DNA of 29,379 nt, from contig JAPFFF010000240.1 in NCBI GenBank assembly GCA_039105265.1, positions 1 through 29,379 of the forward strand, given 5' to 3'. The DNA comes from Tritrichomonas musculus (taxonomy: Eukaryota; Parabasalia; Tritrichomonadida; Tritrichomonadidae). The notes below the pieces were generated by a model, which was given only the letters and a program-made list of their open reading frames with translations, made no database searches and was not told where the DNA came from. Positions 1 to 8,005 of this stretch are shown here, piece after piece. A program made the translations under genes and the position numbers. How positions within the stretch are numbered: the stretch's first letter is position 1; each line of letters starts with the position of its first letter.

Positions 1-88
1 CAATACCAGCCGATATTGTTAAAAATTCCTTTGTTCATAACTATCAAAATTAAACCATCTAACTCGACTGATATCAATGATGTTATAA

Positions 89-3000
89 CTAAGTAAACCT
101 AAGAGTACGTGCAAATTTAGGTAAGTTGGTTTGTTGAAATGTCTTTGACTTCCTGAATGCATTCGAACCATCCAACAAATCAAATGTCATACTTTCTCCT
201 TCATGCATTCTTTCAAAAAGCTCTTCAACTGAGATATCCATCCTTTTGCACTTGTTGAGAATAACTTGTTTTGGAATTCCTTTGAGTCTAATATGATATC
301 CTTCATTTCCTTGTTCATCAACCAAGATATCGAGGTAGCTCTTTTTACCAAGTGCAATGAGTTTTCTTGAGTGTATTTCCCCTTGACTACCTTCGAACTC
401 ATCAAAGTCATTATGAAACTGACACATATTTTTTCCAATAAGAGGTTGATGATACTTGAACTGGAATAAGTCAGCTATCCTTGGTACATCTTTTTCAAGT
501 ACATGCATACTATCAGTATCTTGATAAAAGATAGGTATACCTGCTTGCTCAGCTGTAGCCATAACCCTGTTCATTAAGTGCTTACTCCAAGAGAGAACGC
601 TTGCACCAAATTGAGGTAGGTTGAAATGGTCATTAATTGGTTTCAACTTCTTGACATAGCACTTATCAATATTAGCATCTTCAACAACCTCCTTGATAAA
701 GTTGTAGTTCCTCCAGAGGTACTTGTATAGTTGGCTTTTTGGTACTGTCTTGGTTTCAGTCTTTGTTGCTTTCAATATTGACTTGCCATATATGGAGTTG
801 AGGAGGAGCTTTATTGTTTGTTCAAGAGGGTTCTTTTGCTTTTTATAACTTGCCCTGAGATTAAAGAGCTTCTCAATGAACTCATTGATTTTCTTGTTAA
901 ATCCTTCATCAAAGTAATAGCCACGTATTAACTCATATTCAACATCATAAAATTCGAACAAGTCCATGAGACCTACTTTATCGATATAATAATGGTCAAC
1001 AAGGAAATTGCCGAATATTTTACTACCTGCTTCATTCCTTGTAAATACTTGTCCAAATTTATATGGCTCTTTTGATTTACATTCGAGTTTCTTGATGTTG
1101 ACTTCGATAAAGAATGTATCATATTGCATAAGTTGTTCATGTGTTGTACCTTGTGGTATTACTTTAGGTCTTCCTAATGGTATACCATCCATAACATACA
1201 TTGCAGATGGATATAAGCTAACTGCATCAAAGTCTTGTATCTTTCCTTCGATGTATTGCTTTTCATTACCTGCTGTCATTGTTCTTCCACCAGAGACACA
1301 TCGTTGTATGAAGTCTTGACACTTACCTGATAGTTCATAACATCCATCAAAGCAACCATATTTCTTGGCAAAGCAGTATCCAATTGCACTTATAGATATA
1401 AAATCATGAACACCATACATATCTGTCTTTGTTTCTTTAAAGACTGCTTTCAGGTCTTCATTAAATTTTTCCATTCCCTTCATCAAAACAATACAGTCCT
1501 TGAAACAATAGAAGATGGCATATTTAATGATGTCGATTTTGCCATCATTATAGCAATTTGCGATTTTTGCATTTTCGATAATCTGCTTGCAGTTTGCATC
1601 AAGTTGTGCTTTCGATAACTTATCTGCATTTTCATCGATGTATTGCTGTTGGAACTCAGTAGCATCAACAATTCTTCTTTGAATGTTCTCTTGTGTATAT
1701 AGCTTATATGCCATGACTTCCTTGTGAACATTGAGGTTGAACATTGTAGCAAATTTACTTAATGCTTGAGGTATTATACTATATGAGTTCCTGAATGTTA
1801 ATCGCTTTTTGACTTTCCTTGTACCTTCTTCGAATAATGTCATGATGATTTGCAACACAGTTCCACTTCGTTCTGTTATCTGTGTATCCCATCCAGGTGT
1901 GTTAATGAAAAAACATGCATCATACTTGAGGTTATGAAAATATGTTAATGAACCACTCCATAAATAATTCAAGAGCTTCTGTCCACAATCTTCACCTTGA
2001 ATAGATATTTTATGTATGTTGGCACCATCTCGAAAGATCGTACAATTGAGATATGGTATATGTGGACTGACTGTAGAGTTTGTTTCGAAGTCGCTATAAT
2101 AAATCCTTGACCATGTATTTTGTTTCTTTTTATTATTCTCAATGAGTCTTGTACTTTGTTCTGCATTATATTCGAGACTTACATAGTCATTAACATGTTC
2201 ATATTCAGTTGTGTTGATAATATCCATTTCGCATGCTTTGATTTCTTCAAATAGATGTAACTCAAACATCTTTTGGAAAAAGGTTATTGGTTTGATTCCT
2301 TCATGTTTATAGTCTTTGACAGTCTTTCCATTTTTCTCCAATCTTGCTATCATACATCTTTTGTCAAAAGGCATATATGCAAATGTTCTATCAAGTTCTT
2401 CATAGTGTTGAAGGTAGAATAATGTACAAGGTATTTTCCTGTTGAGCATATAATGGTCTTTGAACAATATCAGGTTAACTTCTCTTTTAAAATCAACAGA
2501 CCATTTTTTCTTTCTGGTGTTGATTCTTGTTTCATACTTGTATTTATCAGGTTGTTCAACAATTCTAATGATACTAAAATTGCACTTGAACTTTTTAGCT
2601 ACTTCTTCTATCTTGTTATTAGGTATGGCTCTTGTTTGAACAAAAAATCGTAAGTCATCTATTTCATCATCAGTGAACACACCTGATTGTATACAAGCAT
2701 ATACAAAACAATTATCTCTGTAGTTCTCTTTCCTTACCTCATGAAAGATTTGGTATGTAGATAAGTCTATAGGTGATAGATTGATGTATGGGAAAAAACT
2801 ACCTTCTGGTGTATTTCGATAGTCTTCATCAATTTCGACTTCATCATCATAGATTTCATGAGTATCCATATCTTGCATCTTGGTTCTAAAATGAACACCA
2901 TCATTTGTTTTGTTCATGTCAATAAATTGTACCTCATATCGAACTGGAATGAACATGTTTGAGATATATGGATTAGTGTCTGATTGGTCTTCACTTAAAT

Positions 3001-3373
3001 CAAGTTCTCCTGTTATATGTCCTAATGTACTTTCGATGTTGTGCTTATCACTGAGTGTGAAGTACTTATAAGTTCCATCAAGTGCAATTGCTTTAACAAT
3101 AGGTCTTCCAACATTTTTCTTTTTATGTATCTGTCGTAATGCTTCCGTAAATGCGTACCTCTTATCTTCATCTTGATTGATGTCTGTAGCAAAACCAATA
3201 CCTTGTCCTGCAGGAATCATGAGCTTCCTCATTTCTTCTTTAAATTTGTCTTTCTTTTGGTATTGTTTTGCACGTCGATTATATTCACGACGAAACTGTG
3301 ATTTTGTATCAGCATAGACATCTCCAATAGCATCTAAAAAATTATCTTCAATGTCCTTGTTCATGTTTAACAT
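89..3373 (-). CDS. Protein-primed family B DNA polymerase (Polinton pPolB)
   Basis: Replicative DNA polymerase of the organellar/viral protein-primed type (DNA_pol_B_2), about 1,094 residues with the chosen start. Exonuclease motifs are visible: YSDFET (Asp428, Glu430), HNLKYD (480-485) and YCFKD (622-626). Polymerase motifs follow in order: DAVSLYPS (motif A, 716-723), a Lys-x3-Asn-Ser-x-Tyr-Gly motif B (855-863), YQDTDS (motif C, Asp952 and Asp954) and KKSY (1010-1013). The stretch between motifs A and B is long enough for the TPR1/TPR2 inserts of protein-primed enzymes. About 420 residues precede the exonuclease domain and include a Cys222/His307 signature discussed in the findings. Start: the first ATG gives a Phe-rich leader unlike a soluble enzyme, so I prefer the ATG at 3373 (MLNMNKD) or 3364. 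No separate terminal-protein gene is recognisable; the long N-terminal extension is one candidate place for that role (inference). Confidence 0.95.
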   Translation of the reverse strand: MLNMNKDIEDNFLDAIGDVYADTKSQFRREYNRRAKQYQKKDKFKEEMRKLMIPAGQGIGFATDINQDEDKRYAFTEALRQIHKKKNVGRPIVKAIALDGTYKYFTLSDKHNIESTLGHITGELDLSEDQSDTNPYISNMFIPVRYEVQFIDMNKTNDGVHFRTKMQDMDTHEIYDDEVEIDEDYRNTPEGSFFPYINLSPIDLSTYQIFHEVRKENYRDNCFVYACIQSGVFTDDEIDDLRFFVQTRAIPNNKIEEVAKKFKCNFSIIRIVEQPDKYKYETRINTRKKKWSVDFKREVNLILFKDHYMLNRKIPCTLFYLQHYEELDRTFAYMPFDKRCMIARLEKNGKTVKDYKHEGIKPITFFQKMFELHLFEEIKACEMDIINTTEYEHVNDYVSLEYNAEQSTRLIENNKKKQNTWSRIYYSDFETNSTVSPHIPYLNCTIFRDGANIHKISIQGEDCGQKLLNYLWSGSLTYFHNLKYDACFFINTPGWDTQITERSGTVLQIIMTLFEEGTRKVKKRLTFRNSYSIIPQALSKFATMFNLNVHKEVMAYKLYTQENIQRRIVDATEFQQQYIDENADKLSKAQLDANCKQIIENAKIANCYNDGKIDIIKYAIFYCFKDCIVLMKGMEKFNEDLKAVFKETKTDMYGVHDFISISAIGYCFAKKYGCFDGCYELSGKCQDFIQRCVSGGRTMTAGNEKQYIEGKIQDFDAVSLYPSAMYVMDGIPLGRPKVIPQGTTHEQLMQYDTFFIEVNIKKLECKSKEPYKFGQVFTRNEAGSKIFGNFLVDHYYIDKVGLMDLFEFYDVEYELIRGYYFDEGFNKKINEFIEKLFNLRASYKKQKNPLEQTIKLLLNSIYGKSILKATKTETKTVPKSQLYKYLWRNYNFIKEVVEDANIDKCYVKKLKPINDHFNLPQFGASVLSWSKHLMNRVMATAEQAGIPIFYQDTDSMHVLEKDVPRIADLFQFKYHQPLIGKNMCQFHNDFDEFEGSQGEIHSRKLIALGKKSYLDILVDEQGNEGYHIRLKGIPKQVILNKCKRMDISVEELFERMHEGESMTFDLLDGSNAFRKSKTFQQTNLPKFARTLRFT

Positions 3374-3447
3374 AAAATAAAAGTGAAACGATAAAAATAA
3401 AAACAAAGAAAAAGTTAAAAAAATTATTTTTTTAGTTATGACCTATC

Positions 3448-4869
3448 TTATTGGGGGTAATCATCATCATCAACGACATTATCATCGAGATGTGGAAAAT
3501 GATATTGGAACTCATTTCCTTTCACCTTCGATTCAGAGTTCCGTTGAATTTCGTTCTTCTCCATTGATTCACCCCATTGCCTCATGGCTTTCAGCACTTG
3601 CTTCGGTGATTGCTTCCTTCCACTTCTCTCGAAGCTGCATGCTTTGTCCAACTTCTCTTTCTCTTCTTGTGATAAGTATTGTCGAAGATGATAAACGCAA
3701 TTGGACAACTTCCATCCATAGGACTTGAACACGCTCGTCTGATCTGGTGCTTTTTTCTTGTCATATGATTCAACAGCTTCCAACATGTTTCGAAGATAAT
3801 CAGCTTCTACCATCATCAATCTCGATCTTGCCAACTTTTCAGCAAATGCATCATCTGTTGGAGGACCAGCTTGTTGAGCATTTTTCAGATCCGCCACGTC
3901 CTTCTTTAGATCGTGAATTTTGTTAATGTACTTCGCCACCTTTTTTGGAGCAAGTTCCAATTTCATCAGCTCGAGTGCGTATTCGTCGTTATTATCAATG
4001 TCTTTCCTGAGTTCTTCAGCATTGTGATTGATGTCTTCAATGTGAAATTCTACACCAGTCATTTTCTCCTCCAACTTCGTTAATCGTTCTTTCAAGTTTT
4101 CATTTTCTTCTATTAATTGTTCCATTTCTTCTCGAAAGTCGAATGGACGAACATTATCCTCCTTATAATCACTATTGGATTTCATTTCATGAACACTTTT
4201 CGGTGGCTTATATGGTTCTTTGCGAGCTGGTGATGGTTCTTGTTCATGATCAACTTCTTCTTCTTCTCCTTCTATCTTTGTTTCTTCTTTTGGATTGGAA
4301 CCGAGTTTTTGATTCTCGACAAATGCAGATGGTCTAGCGAGAACTCTTGGAGGTGGTGGTATTTGTTGATTAGAAGGAGGTGGAGGAGGTGGAGGAACTT
4401 GTATTATATTATATGAGCGAGGTGGTGGAAAGACTTTATTGGAAATTGGAACATATGGAACATATGGATTCTTCCTTCTTGCATCGTCTTCTTGCTTCAA
4501 TCTTGCTAATGCTTCTTCTTCTTGCTTCTTCTTCAATCTAGCTGCTTCTTCTTCTTGCTGCTTCTTCAATCTAGCTGCTTCTTCTTCTTCTTGCTGCTTC
4601 TTCAATCTAGCTGCTTCTTCTTCTTCTTGCTTCTTCTTCAATCTAGCTGCTTCTTCTTCTTGCTGCTTCTTCTTCAATCTAGCTGCTGCTTCTTCTTGTT
4701 GCTTCATGATGTACTGTCGCATGGATTCGAGTTGTTCTGGGGTCATGTTCTTGAGCCAAATTTCTGTGGGTGGAGCTGATGGCGGATCTGATGGTGGAGC
4801 TTGTTGACCCGATTGCTCGATCGAGTCAAATAGACTAACATCGCTGTCTGAGCTGTAGTTGTATGACAT
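3448..4869 (-). CDS. Coiled-coil, proline-rich protein of Polinton A, function unknown
   Basis: A 473-residue protein I do not recognise as a named family. An acidic, Pro-rich N-terminus (about 1-40) is followed by roughly six repeats of an ARLKKQQEEEE-type unit (about 57-125) that should form one long charged helix. Next come proline runs (PPPPPPP and PPPP, near 160-175), an acidic stretch with EEEE, a second predicted coiled coil starting EEMEQLIEENENLKERL (about 245-275), a mixed helical C-terminal domain and an acidic tail with DDDD. It lies 74 bases upstream of the polymerase start and on the same strand. The architecture suggests a scaffold, tail or core-associated structural protein, or a partner of the polymerase; none of these is shown. 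The repeat number probably varies between copies. Confidence 0.8.
   Translation of the reverse strand: MSYNYSSDSDVSLFDSIEQSGQQAPPSDPPSAPPTEIWLKNMTPEQLESMRQYIMKQQEEAAARLKKKQQEEEAARLKKKQEEEEAARLKKQQEEEEAARLKKQQEEEAARLKKKQEEEALARLKQEDDARRKNPYVPYVPISNKVFPPPRSYNIIQVPPPPPPPSNQQIPPPPRVLARPSAFVENQKLGSNPKEETKIEGEEEEVDHEQEPSPARKEPYKPPKSVHEMKSNSDYKEDNVRPFDFREEMEQLIEENENLKERLTKLEEKMTGVEFHIEDINHNAEELRKDIDNNDEYALELMKLELAPKKVAKYINKIHDLKKDVADLKNAQQAGPPTDDAFAEKLARSRLMMVEADYLRNMLEAVESYDKKKAPDQTSVFKSYGWKLSNCVYHLRQYLSQEEKEKLDKACSFERSGRKQSPKQVLKAMRQWGESMEKNEIQRNSESKVKGNEFQYHFPHLDDNVVDDDDYPQ
4495..4695. repeat. Coding minisatellite, 33-36 bp units
   Basis: Successive CAATCTAGC words start at about 4534, 4567, 4603, 4639 and 4675, giving periods of 33, 36, 36 and 36 bases. 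All are multiples of three, so unit gain or loss keeps the reading frame of the coiled-coil gene on the minus strand. On the plus strand the same DNA reads as Ser/Cys/Phe-rich frames, which are artefacts of the repeat. Confidence 0.9.
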
Positions 4870-5059
4870 ACAAGTATAAAAATGATCTATTTTCTAGTTG
4901 ATATCACTAAATTTTAAATTTCGTAGAAAAACTCGAAGGTAGATATTTTTCTTTGAAAAAGTTACATTAACTATAAAAATTCAAAAATTGAATTAAAAAA
5001 AATAAAATATATTGAAATTTTAAAAAAATATATTTATTAATATCACTATTATTTTATTA
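4870..5059. promoter_or_regulatory. Divergent intergenic region between the coiled-coil gene and a small plus-strand gene
   Basis: 190 bases of nearly pure A/T separate two genes that start in opposite directions. The stretch just before the plus-strand start is A- and T-rich (TATATTTATTAATATCAC). It probably holds both promoters; no defined motif beyond the base composition is visible. Confidence 0.4.
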
Positions 5060-5485
5060 ATGATGAATGAAGAAGAAGATAAAATAGAAGATATTTTACA
5101 AAAACAAACACCTCCTAAAGATCATGATTCATTCGACTACAAAATAAATATAAACATGTCGAAAAAAATATCTCAACTAAAAGTTGAAGATGATACATCA
5201 AATTTAAGAACGATGTGTGAAAATTATGCTCATGCTCTTGAAAATGATGCACATCGACTTCGAGCAAAACAAAAAAAGAGGTATGATGAATGGTTTGACA
5301 GCCTCGAAAAAGATTGTTATCCTGCAAGAGACATTGTTAACTTGTACAACATGTTCTTTGGTCATGAACTATCTATTACTCGACTTGGTTTCGGGCATCT
5401 CGATGGAACAAAGAGACACTTTACACATAAGAAAGTGAAAAGAAACAAGAAGTTCATCACAATGTACTACAAGAAAAATGAATAA
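5060..5485 (+). CDS. Small basic protein of Polinton A, possible winged-helix DNA-binding C-terminus
   Basis: A 141-residue protein on the plus strand, beginning with two adjacent ATGs and an acidic N-terminus (MMNEEEDKIEDIL). The middle is helical and charged (LRAKQKKRYDEWFDSLEKD). The C-terminal 50 residues contain VNLYNMFF, then ITRLGFGHLDG, then a Lys/Arg-rich strand ending FITMYYKK. That order (helix, short helix with a Gly-Phe turn, basic beta strands ending in aromatic residues) resembles the small winged-helix domain at the C-terminus of some viral primase-helicases. The resemblance is by eye only and could be wrong. It is one of the few plus-strand genes of Polinton A, set between the coiled-coil gene and a 19-bp satellite. 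Confidence 0.65.
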   Translation: MMNEEEDKIEDILQKQTPPKDHDSFDYKININMSKKISQLKVEDDTSNLRTMCENYAHALENDAHRLRAKQKKRYDEWFDSLEKDCYPARDIVNLYNMFFGHELSITRLGFGHLDGTKRHFTHKKVKRNKKFITMYYKKNE

Positions 5486-5521
5486 CTAAAAAAAAAAGTT
5501 TTTTTTTAACTACATGTTTTT

Positions 5522-5762
5522 CCTCATAAGCTACCTTTTTCCTCATAAGCTACCTTTTTCCTCATAAGCTACCTTTTTCCTCATAAGCTACCTTTTTCCT
5601 CATAAGCTACCTTTTTCCTCATAAGCTACCTTTTTCCTCATAAGCTACCTTTTTCCTCATAAGCTACCTTTTTCCTCATAAGCTACCTTTTTCCTCATAA
5701 GCTACCTTTTTCCTCATAAGCTACCTTTTTCCTCATAAGCTACCTCATTCTTCATAAGCTAC
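5522..5762. repeat. 19-bp tandem satellite, 12 perfect units plus a degenerate one
   Basis: The word CCTCATAAGCTACCTTTTT repeats every 19 bases from 5522, twelve times without a mismatch, to about 5749. A thirteenth, diverged unit at 5750-5762 overlaps the last codons of the minus-strand basic-region gene (VAYEE then stop). Because 19 is not a multiple of three the array cannot encode a repeated peptide in one frame. It sits between the convergent 3' ends of that gene and the gene at 5060-5485. There are no spacers between units, so it is not CRISPR-like. Confidence 0.97.
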
Positions 5763-6023
5763 CTTTTTGCTTTCATACAACATTATTTTTTCCTTCATAC
5801 TTTGTATTTCTCTTTTCTTTCTTTCACGATATGCCTTTTGCTGTTGTTTACGTGCTTCATTTCGTTCTTCAACAGTTGCATACTTTTGCTTTCTACCACG
5901 TTTTTCTGTTGTTTCAGTTTTTGCAGTATCAATATTTTTGAGGTTGTTGTTACTCTTGGACTTCTTCAACTTCTTGATGATAGCTGTTTCCTTGAACTCA
6001 CCCAAATCTAAATTTTGGCTCAT
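5745..6023 (-). CDS. Small basic-region (bZIP-like) protein of Polinton A
   Basis: A 92-residue protein if started at MSQNLDLGEF (ATG at 6021-6023). The open frame continues upstream to 6158 but that leader is hydrophobic and overlaps the divergent gene, so it is unlikely to be coding. After a Lys/Asn-rich stretch, residues 41-72 read KRGRKQKYATVEERNEARKQ followed by QQKAYRERKKRE, an Arg/Lys-rich helix of the kind seen in basic DNA-binding regions, and then a short heptad-like helix (MKEKIMLYESKK). I have the impression that GRK-x-KY-x-T-x-EER segments recur in small proteins of viruses and Polintons, but I cannot verify a family. A role in binding element DNA or controlling transcription is inference. 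The gene's last 19 bases are the likely seed of the satellite that follows it. Confidence 0.7.
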   Translation of the reverse strand: MSQNLDLGEFKETAIIKKLKKSKSNNNLKNIDTAKTETTEKRGRKQKYATVEERNEARKQQQKAYRERKKREIQSMKEKIMLYESKKVAYEE

Positions 6024-6099
6024 GATTTCATTCGAGAAAAAAAATTGAATTATTTTTGAAAATTGAATATTCGCAAACAAAATCACTTCATTTTTTAAA
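6024..6099. promoter_or_regulatory. Bidirectional promoter region, 76 bp
   Basis: The basic-region gene (minus strand) and a plus-strand gene start back to back here. The gap contains A/T tracts including AAAAAAAATTGAATTATTTT and ends CATTTTTTAAAATG into the plus-strand start, matching the T-tract plus TAAAATG pattern seen at other Polinton A starts. Confidence 0.45.
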
Positions 6100-6471
6100 A
6101 TGTCGCGTTCTGGAAATGACTTCAAAGAATTCCAAAAACAGCAAAAGCTAGCTATCAAAAATGCTCATGTTGAAATAGCCAATGCTATTAAAGAGGTGAT
6201 ATTTCTGTTCAACCAAAAAATAATAAACTCGACATCATCTAATGTCTGCACCATCTATGACCCTTTGATACAAGCAAACATGAACAAGATTGCTGAAGCA
6301 CTTACTCAAATGAATCTCACTACCTGCGAGGTTTTTCATAAAAAGATTCCTCAATCTACAACACCAAAATCTATTGGCTTTCACGTGCCTATAGTGCCTG
6401 ACTCGCAAGAGACACAAGAAGAAGATGATGAAGATGAACAAGAAGCTTCATCTCCAAAAGACAAGGAGTAA
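6100..6471 (+). CDS. Small acidic-tailed protein of Polinton A, unknown function
   Basis: A 123-residue protein with no family I recognise. Residues 1-45 look helical and mixed-charge (MSRSGNDFKEFQKQQKLAIK onward), a helical middle follows (MNKIAEALTQMNLTTCEVF), then a short Pro-containing linker and a strongly acidic tail (EEDDEDEQE) ending SSPKDKE. Small helical proteins with acidic tails can be histone- or DNA-protein partners, but nothing here proves that. It converges on the gene at 6523-7047 with a 51-base gap and diverges from the basic-region gene. The start carries a T-run followed by TAAAATG. Confidence 0.65.
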   Translation: MSRSGNDFKEFQKQQKLAIKNAHVEIANAIKEVIFLFNQKIINSTSSNVCTIYDPLIQANMNKIAEALTQMNLTTCEVFHKKIPQSTTPKSIGFHVPIVPDSQETQEEDDEDEQEASSPKDKE

Positions 6472-6522
6472 GAGTAAAAAATAATTACTTCTAATTTTAA
6501 GTTTTTTTATATATGTCTTTTT

Positions 6523-7047
6523 TTATACTATGCAATATTTTAAGCATACATGATAATTATTAACAAGCTCATTATATTCTTTATTATATACTTGTTTCAA
6601 GTCAATGACTACCTCTCCATTATCTTTAATAATCTTAATAGCATCTATTTTTCTTATTGGATTGCTCTTAGCTGCACAACATCCAACATCTTCATTAAGT
6701 TGTACTTCAACCTCACTAACATGTAGTATTGCTTTGATGATGTTGCTAAGAGATTCAATAGGTACTATGATGCATTTCTTTGATATAATGTTAGCTAGTA
6801 GTGCTTTGTCTTGATTAAGTAGTATTTGTGCATATGCTTCAAGTATAACATTACGTACATCTGGTTCAACTTCAACAGGTTCAGTTTGCACTCCAATGTC
6901 TCTTGTAATAACAATGTCTTCCTTGCCATCATCTCTCTTATTAATAATAATGTTGTTGTTGATGTTTGATGTAGATGATGCAGCTGCTGATGGTTCTAAA
7001 GATACATTTGCTTGAACTCCATTGGTTGTACCCCTCTTCTTAATCAT
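6523..7047 (-). CDS. Polinton A protein with an IGVQTE motif, unknown function
   Basis: A 174-residue protein at the downstream end of the packed minus-strand block, 21 bases after the preceding gene. The N-terminal 50 residues are low complexity (Ser/Ala/Asn-rich, likely disordered) and end with RDIGVQTEPVEVEPD (IGVQTE at residues 51-56), matching motifs in two other Polinton A proteins. The remaining 115 residues look like a folded helical/strand domain (LEAYAQILLNQ, then IIVPIESLSNIIKAILH) with a Cys-Cys pair and a Lys/Ile-rich C-terminus. No enzyme motif is visible. The start shows an exact TAAATG. Disordered tail plus linear motif plus small domain suggests an adaptor, by inference only. 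Confidence 0.7.
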   Translation of the reverse strand: MIKKRGTTNGVQANVSLEPSAAASSTSNINNNIIINKRDDGKEDIVITRDIGVQTEPVEVEPDVRNVILEAYAQILLNQDKALLANIISKKCIIVPIESLSNIIKAILHVSEVEVQLNEDVGCCAAKSNPIRKIDAIKIIKDNGEVVIDLKQVYNKEYNELVNNYHVCLKYCIV

Positions 7048-7068
7048 TTAGGTTGGGAAAAAATAGGC

Positions 7069-7515
7069 TTAAAGTACTAAGTCTAGCTGTTCTCCAATAA
7101 ACATGTCAAATGACTCAATTTGATATTTCTGCTTGAGAGCATCGATTTTTGGTTTATGACTTGTAGGAGCAGCTGCAATGGAGTAGTTGTAGTATTTGAT
7201 TCCTTGATACTCTTGAGTGGTAGTGTTTCCATTTATGTAGAACTCTTCGAAATCTTCAGTTATTTTTCTCCTTGAGTTAGGCTTAATAAATATTGAGTCA
7301 AGATCAAGTTCTTTGAGCTTATCTGGATAAAATCTGTGGCACTTGTCTTTTACCTTGATTGAGACATAGAGTACTTTGCCTAAATAACTCCATTCTCCTG
7401 TTTTCATTGGGTACTTGTCACAAAGTATCGAGAAATTACATTGTTTAGTATTTGGAGCACATTTTGCGCGAAGTTCATTGACATAGTCATAGACGTTTCT
7501 TGTTGTCATTTTCAT
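7069..7515 (-). CDS. Polinton A protein of unknown function (148 aa)
   Basis: A 148-residue protein in the packed minus-strand block, with 24 bases to the upstream gene and 21 to the next. It has no low-complexity region and looks like one compact alpha/beta domain: an N-terminal helix (VYDYVNELRAKC), strands around SYLGKVLYVSIKVKD, an Asp/Glu-rich middle and a C-terminal helix (KIDALKQKYQIESFDMF). It carries three cysteines near residues 19-32 but no clear zinc-binding spacing. It starts ATG-AAA-ATG, so either of two start codons is possible. I do not recognise the family. Its position between structural genes makes a virion or assembly role reasonable but unproven. Confidence 0.65.
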   Translation of the reverse strand: MKMTTRNVYDYVNELRAKCAPNTKQCNFSILCDKYPMKTGEWSYLGKVLYVSIKVKDKCHRFYPDKLKELDLDSIFIKPNSRRKITEDFEEFYINGNTTTQEYQGIKYYNYSIAAAPTSHKPKIDALKQKYQIESFDMFIGEQLDLVL

Positions 7516-7539
7516 CTGGATAAAAAATTCAATAAAAAA

Positions 7540-7974
7540 TTAATATATGTTATTTTGGGTAAAGATATGTTGGGTAGGTCCATATCGAATATCTTGTTTA
7601 TTATATTCTCTTGCTCTACCTTGCATTGGTGGTTTCTCAGGCTTCTTAAGATATTTTGGTAAGAGAGGTACTGGTCTATCTTTTTCACCTATATGTCGAT
7701 AAAAACCACCATCTGTAATACTAACAGGAGGTTCACGAACAGGTTTGGTTATATGTTCTCGAGTATCTGGAAATCTAACAGGGTCCTCATGTTCAATAAT
7801 CTGGGTAGGTGGTCGATTAATATATGGGTTGAAGGTTACAGAATAAGTATTAGTATTACTGAACACACCAAAATGTTGAAACTCTAAGTCCTTATTTTTC
7901 ATGGTAGCTTCATTATACATCATACCTTCTCTTCCAACAATCTCAGCATGTGGGCTTCTATAATCATTCGACAT
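7540..7974 (-). CDS. Proline-rich small protein next to the major capsid gene, unknown
   Basis: A 144-residue protein starting 31 bases after the major capsid gene ends, on the same strand. It is rich in Pro, Arg, His and aromatic residues with little predicted helix (PYINRPPTQIIEHEDPVRF and KYLKKPEKPPMQGRAREYNK). An extended, Pro-rich chain of this kind would suit a capsid-binding or cement peptide that threads between shell subunits; that is inference from composition and position. There is no signal peptide and no enzyme motif. The start is an exact TAAATG preceded by a T-run. Confidence 0.65.
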   Translation of the reverse strand: MSNDYRSPHAEIVGREGMMYNEATMKNKDLEFQHFGVFSNTNTYSVTFNPYINRPPTQIIEHEDPVRFPDTREHITKPVREPPVSITDGGFYRHIGEKDRPVPLLPKYLKKPEKPPMQGRAREYNKQDIRYGPTQHIFTQNNIY

Positions 7975-8005
7975 TTACAAAAAAATAAAATATCCTTCTT
8001 TATGT

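Noticed and set aside
1-60. Left terminal inverted repeat of Polinton A at the window start
   Set aside because: Only about 8 bases (GGCTGGTA, inverted) are shared with the GC-rich patch at 16,460, which is not enough; the true end is probably outside the window.
4439-4807. Cys/Ser/Phe-rich plus-strand open frames
   Set aside because: They are the reverse reading of the Lys/Glu-rich coding minisatellite and have no independent support.
5522-5749. CRISPR-like array
   Set aside because: The 19-bp units are directly adjacent with no spacers, and the context is a eukaryotic mobile element; it is a simple satellite.
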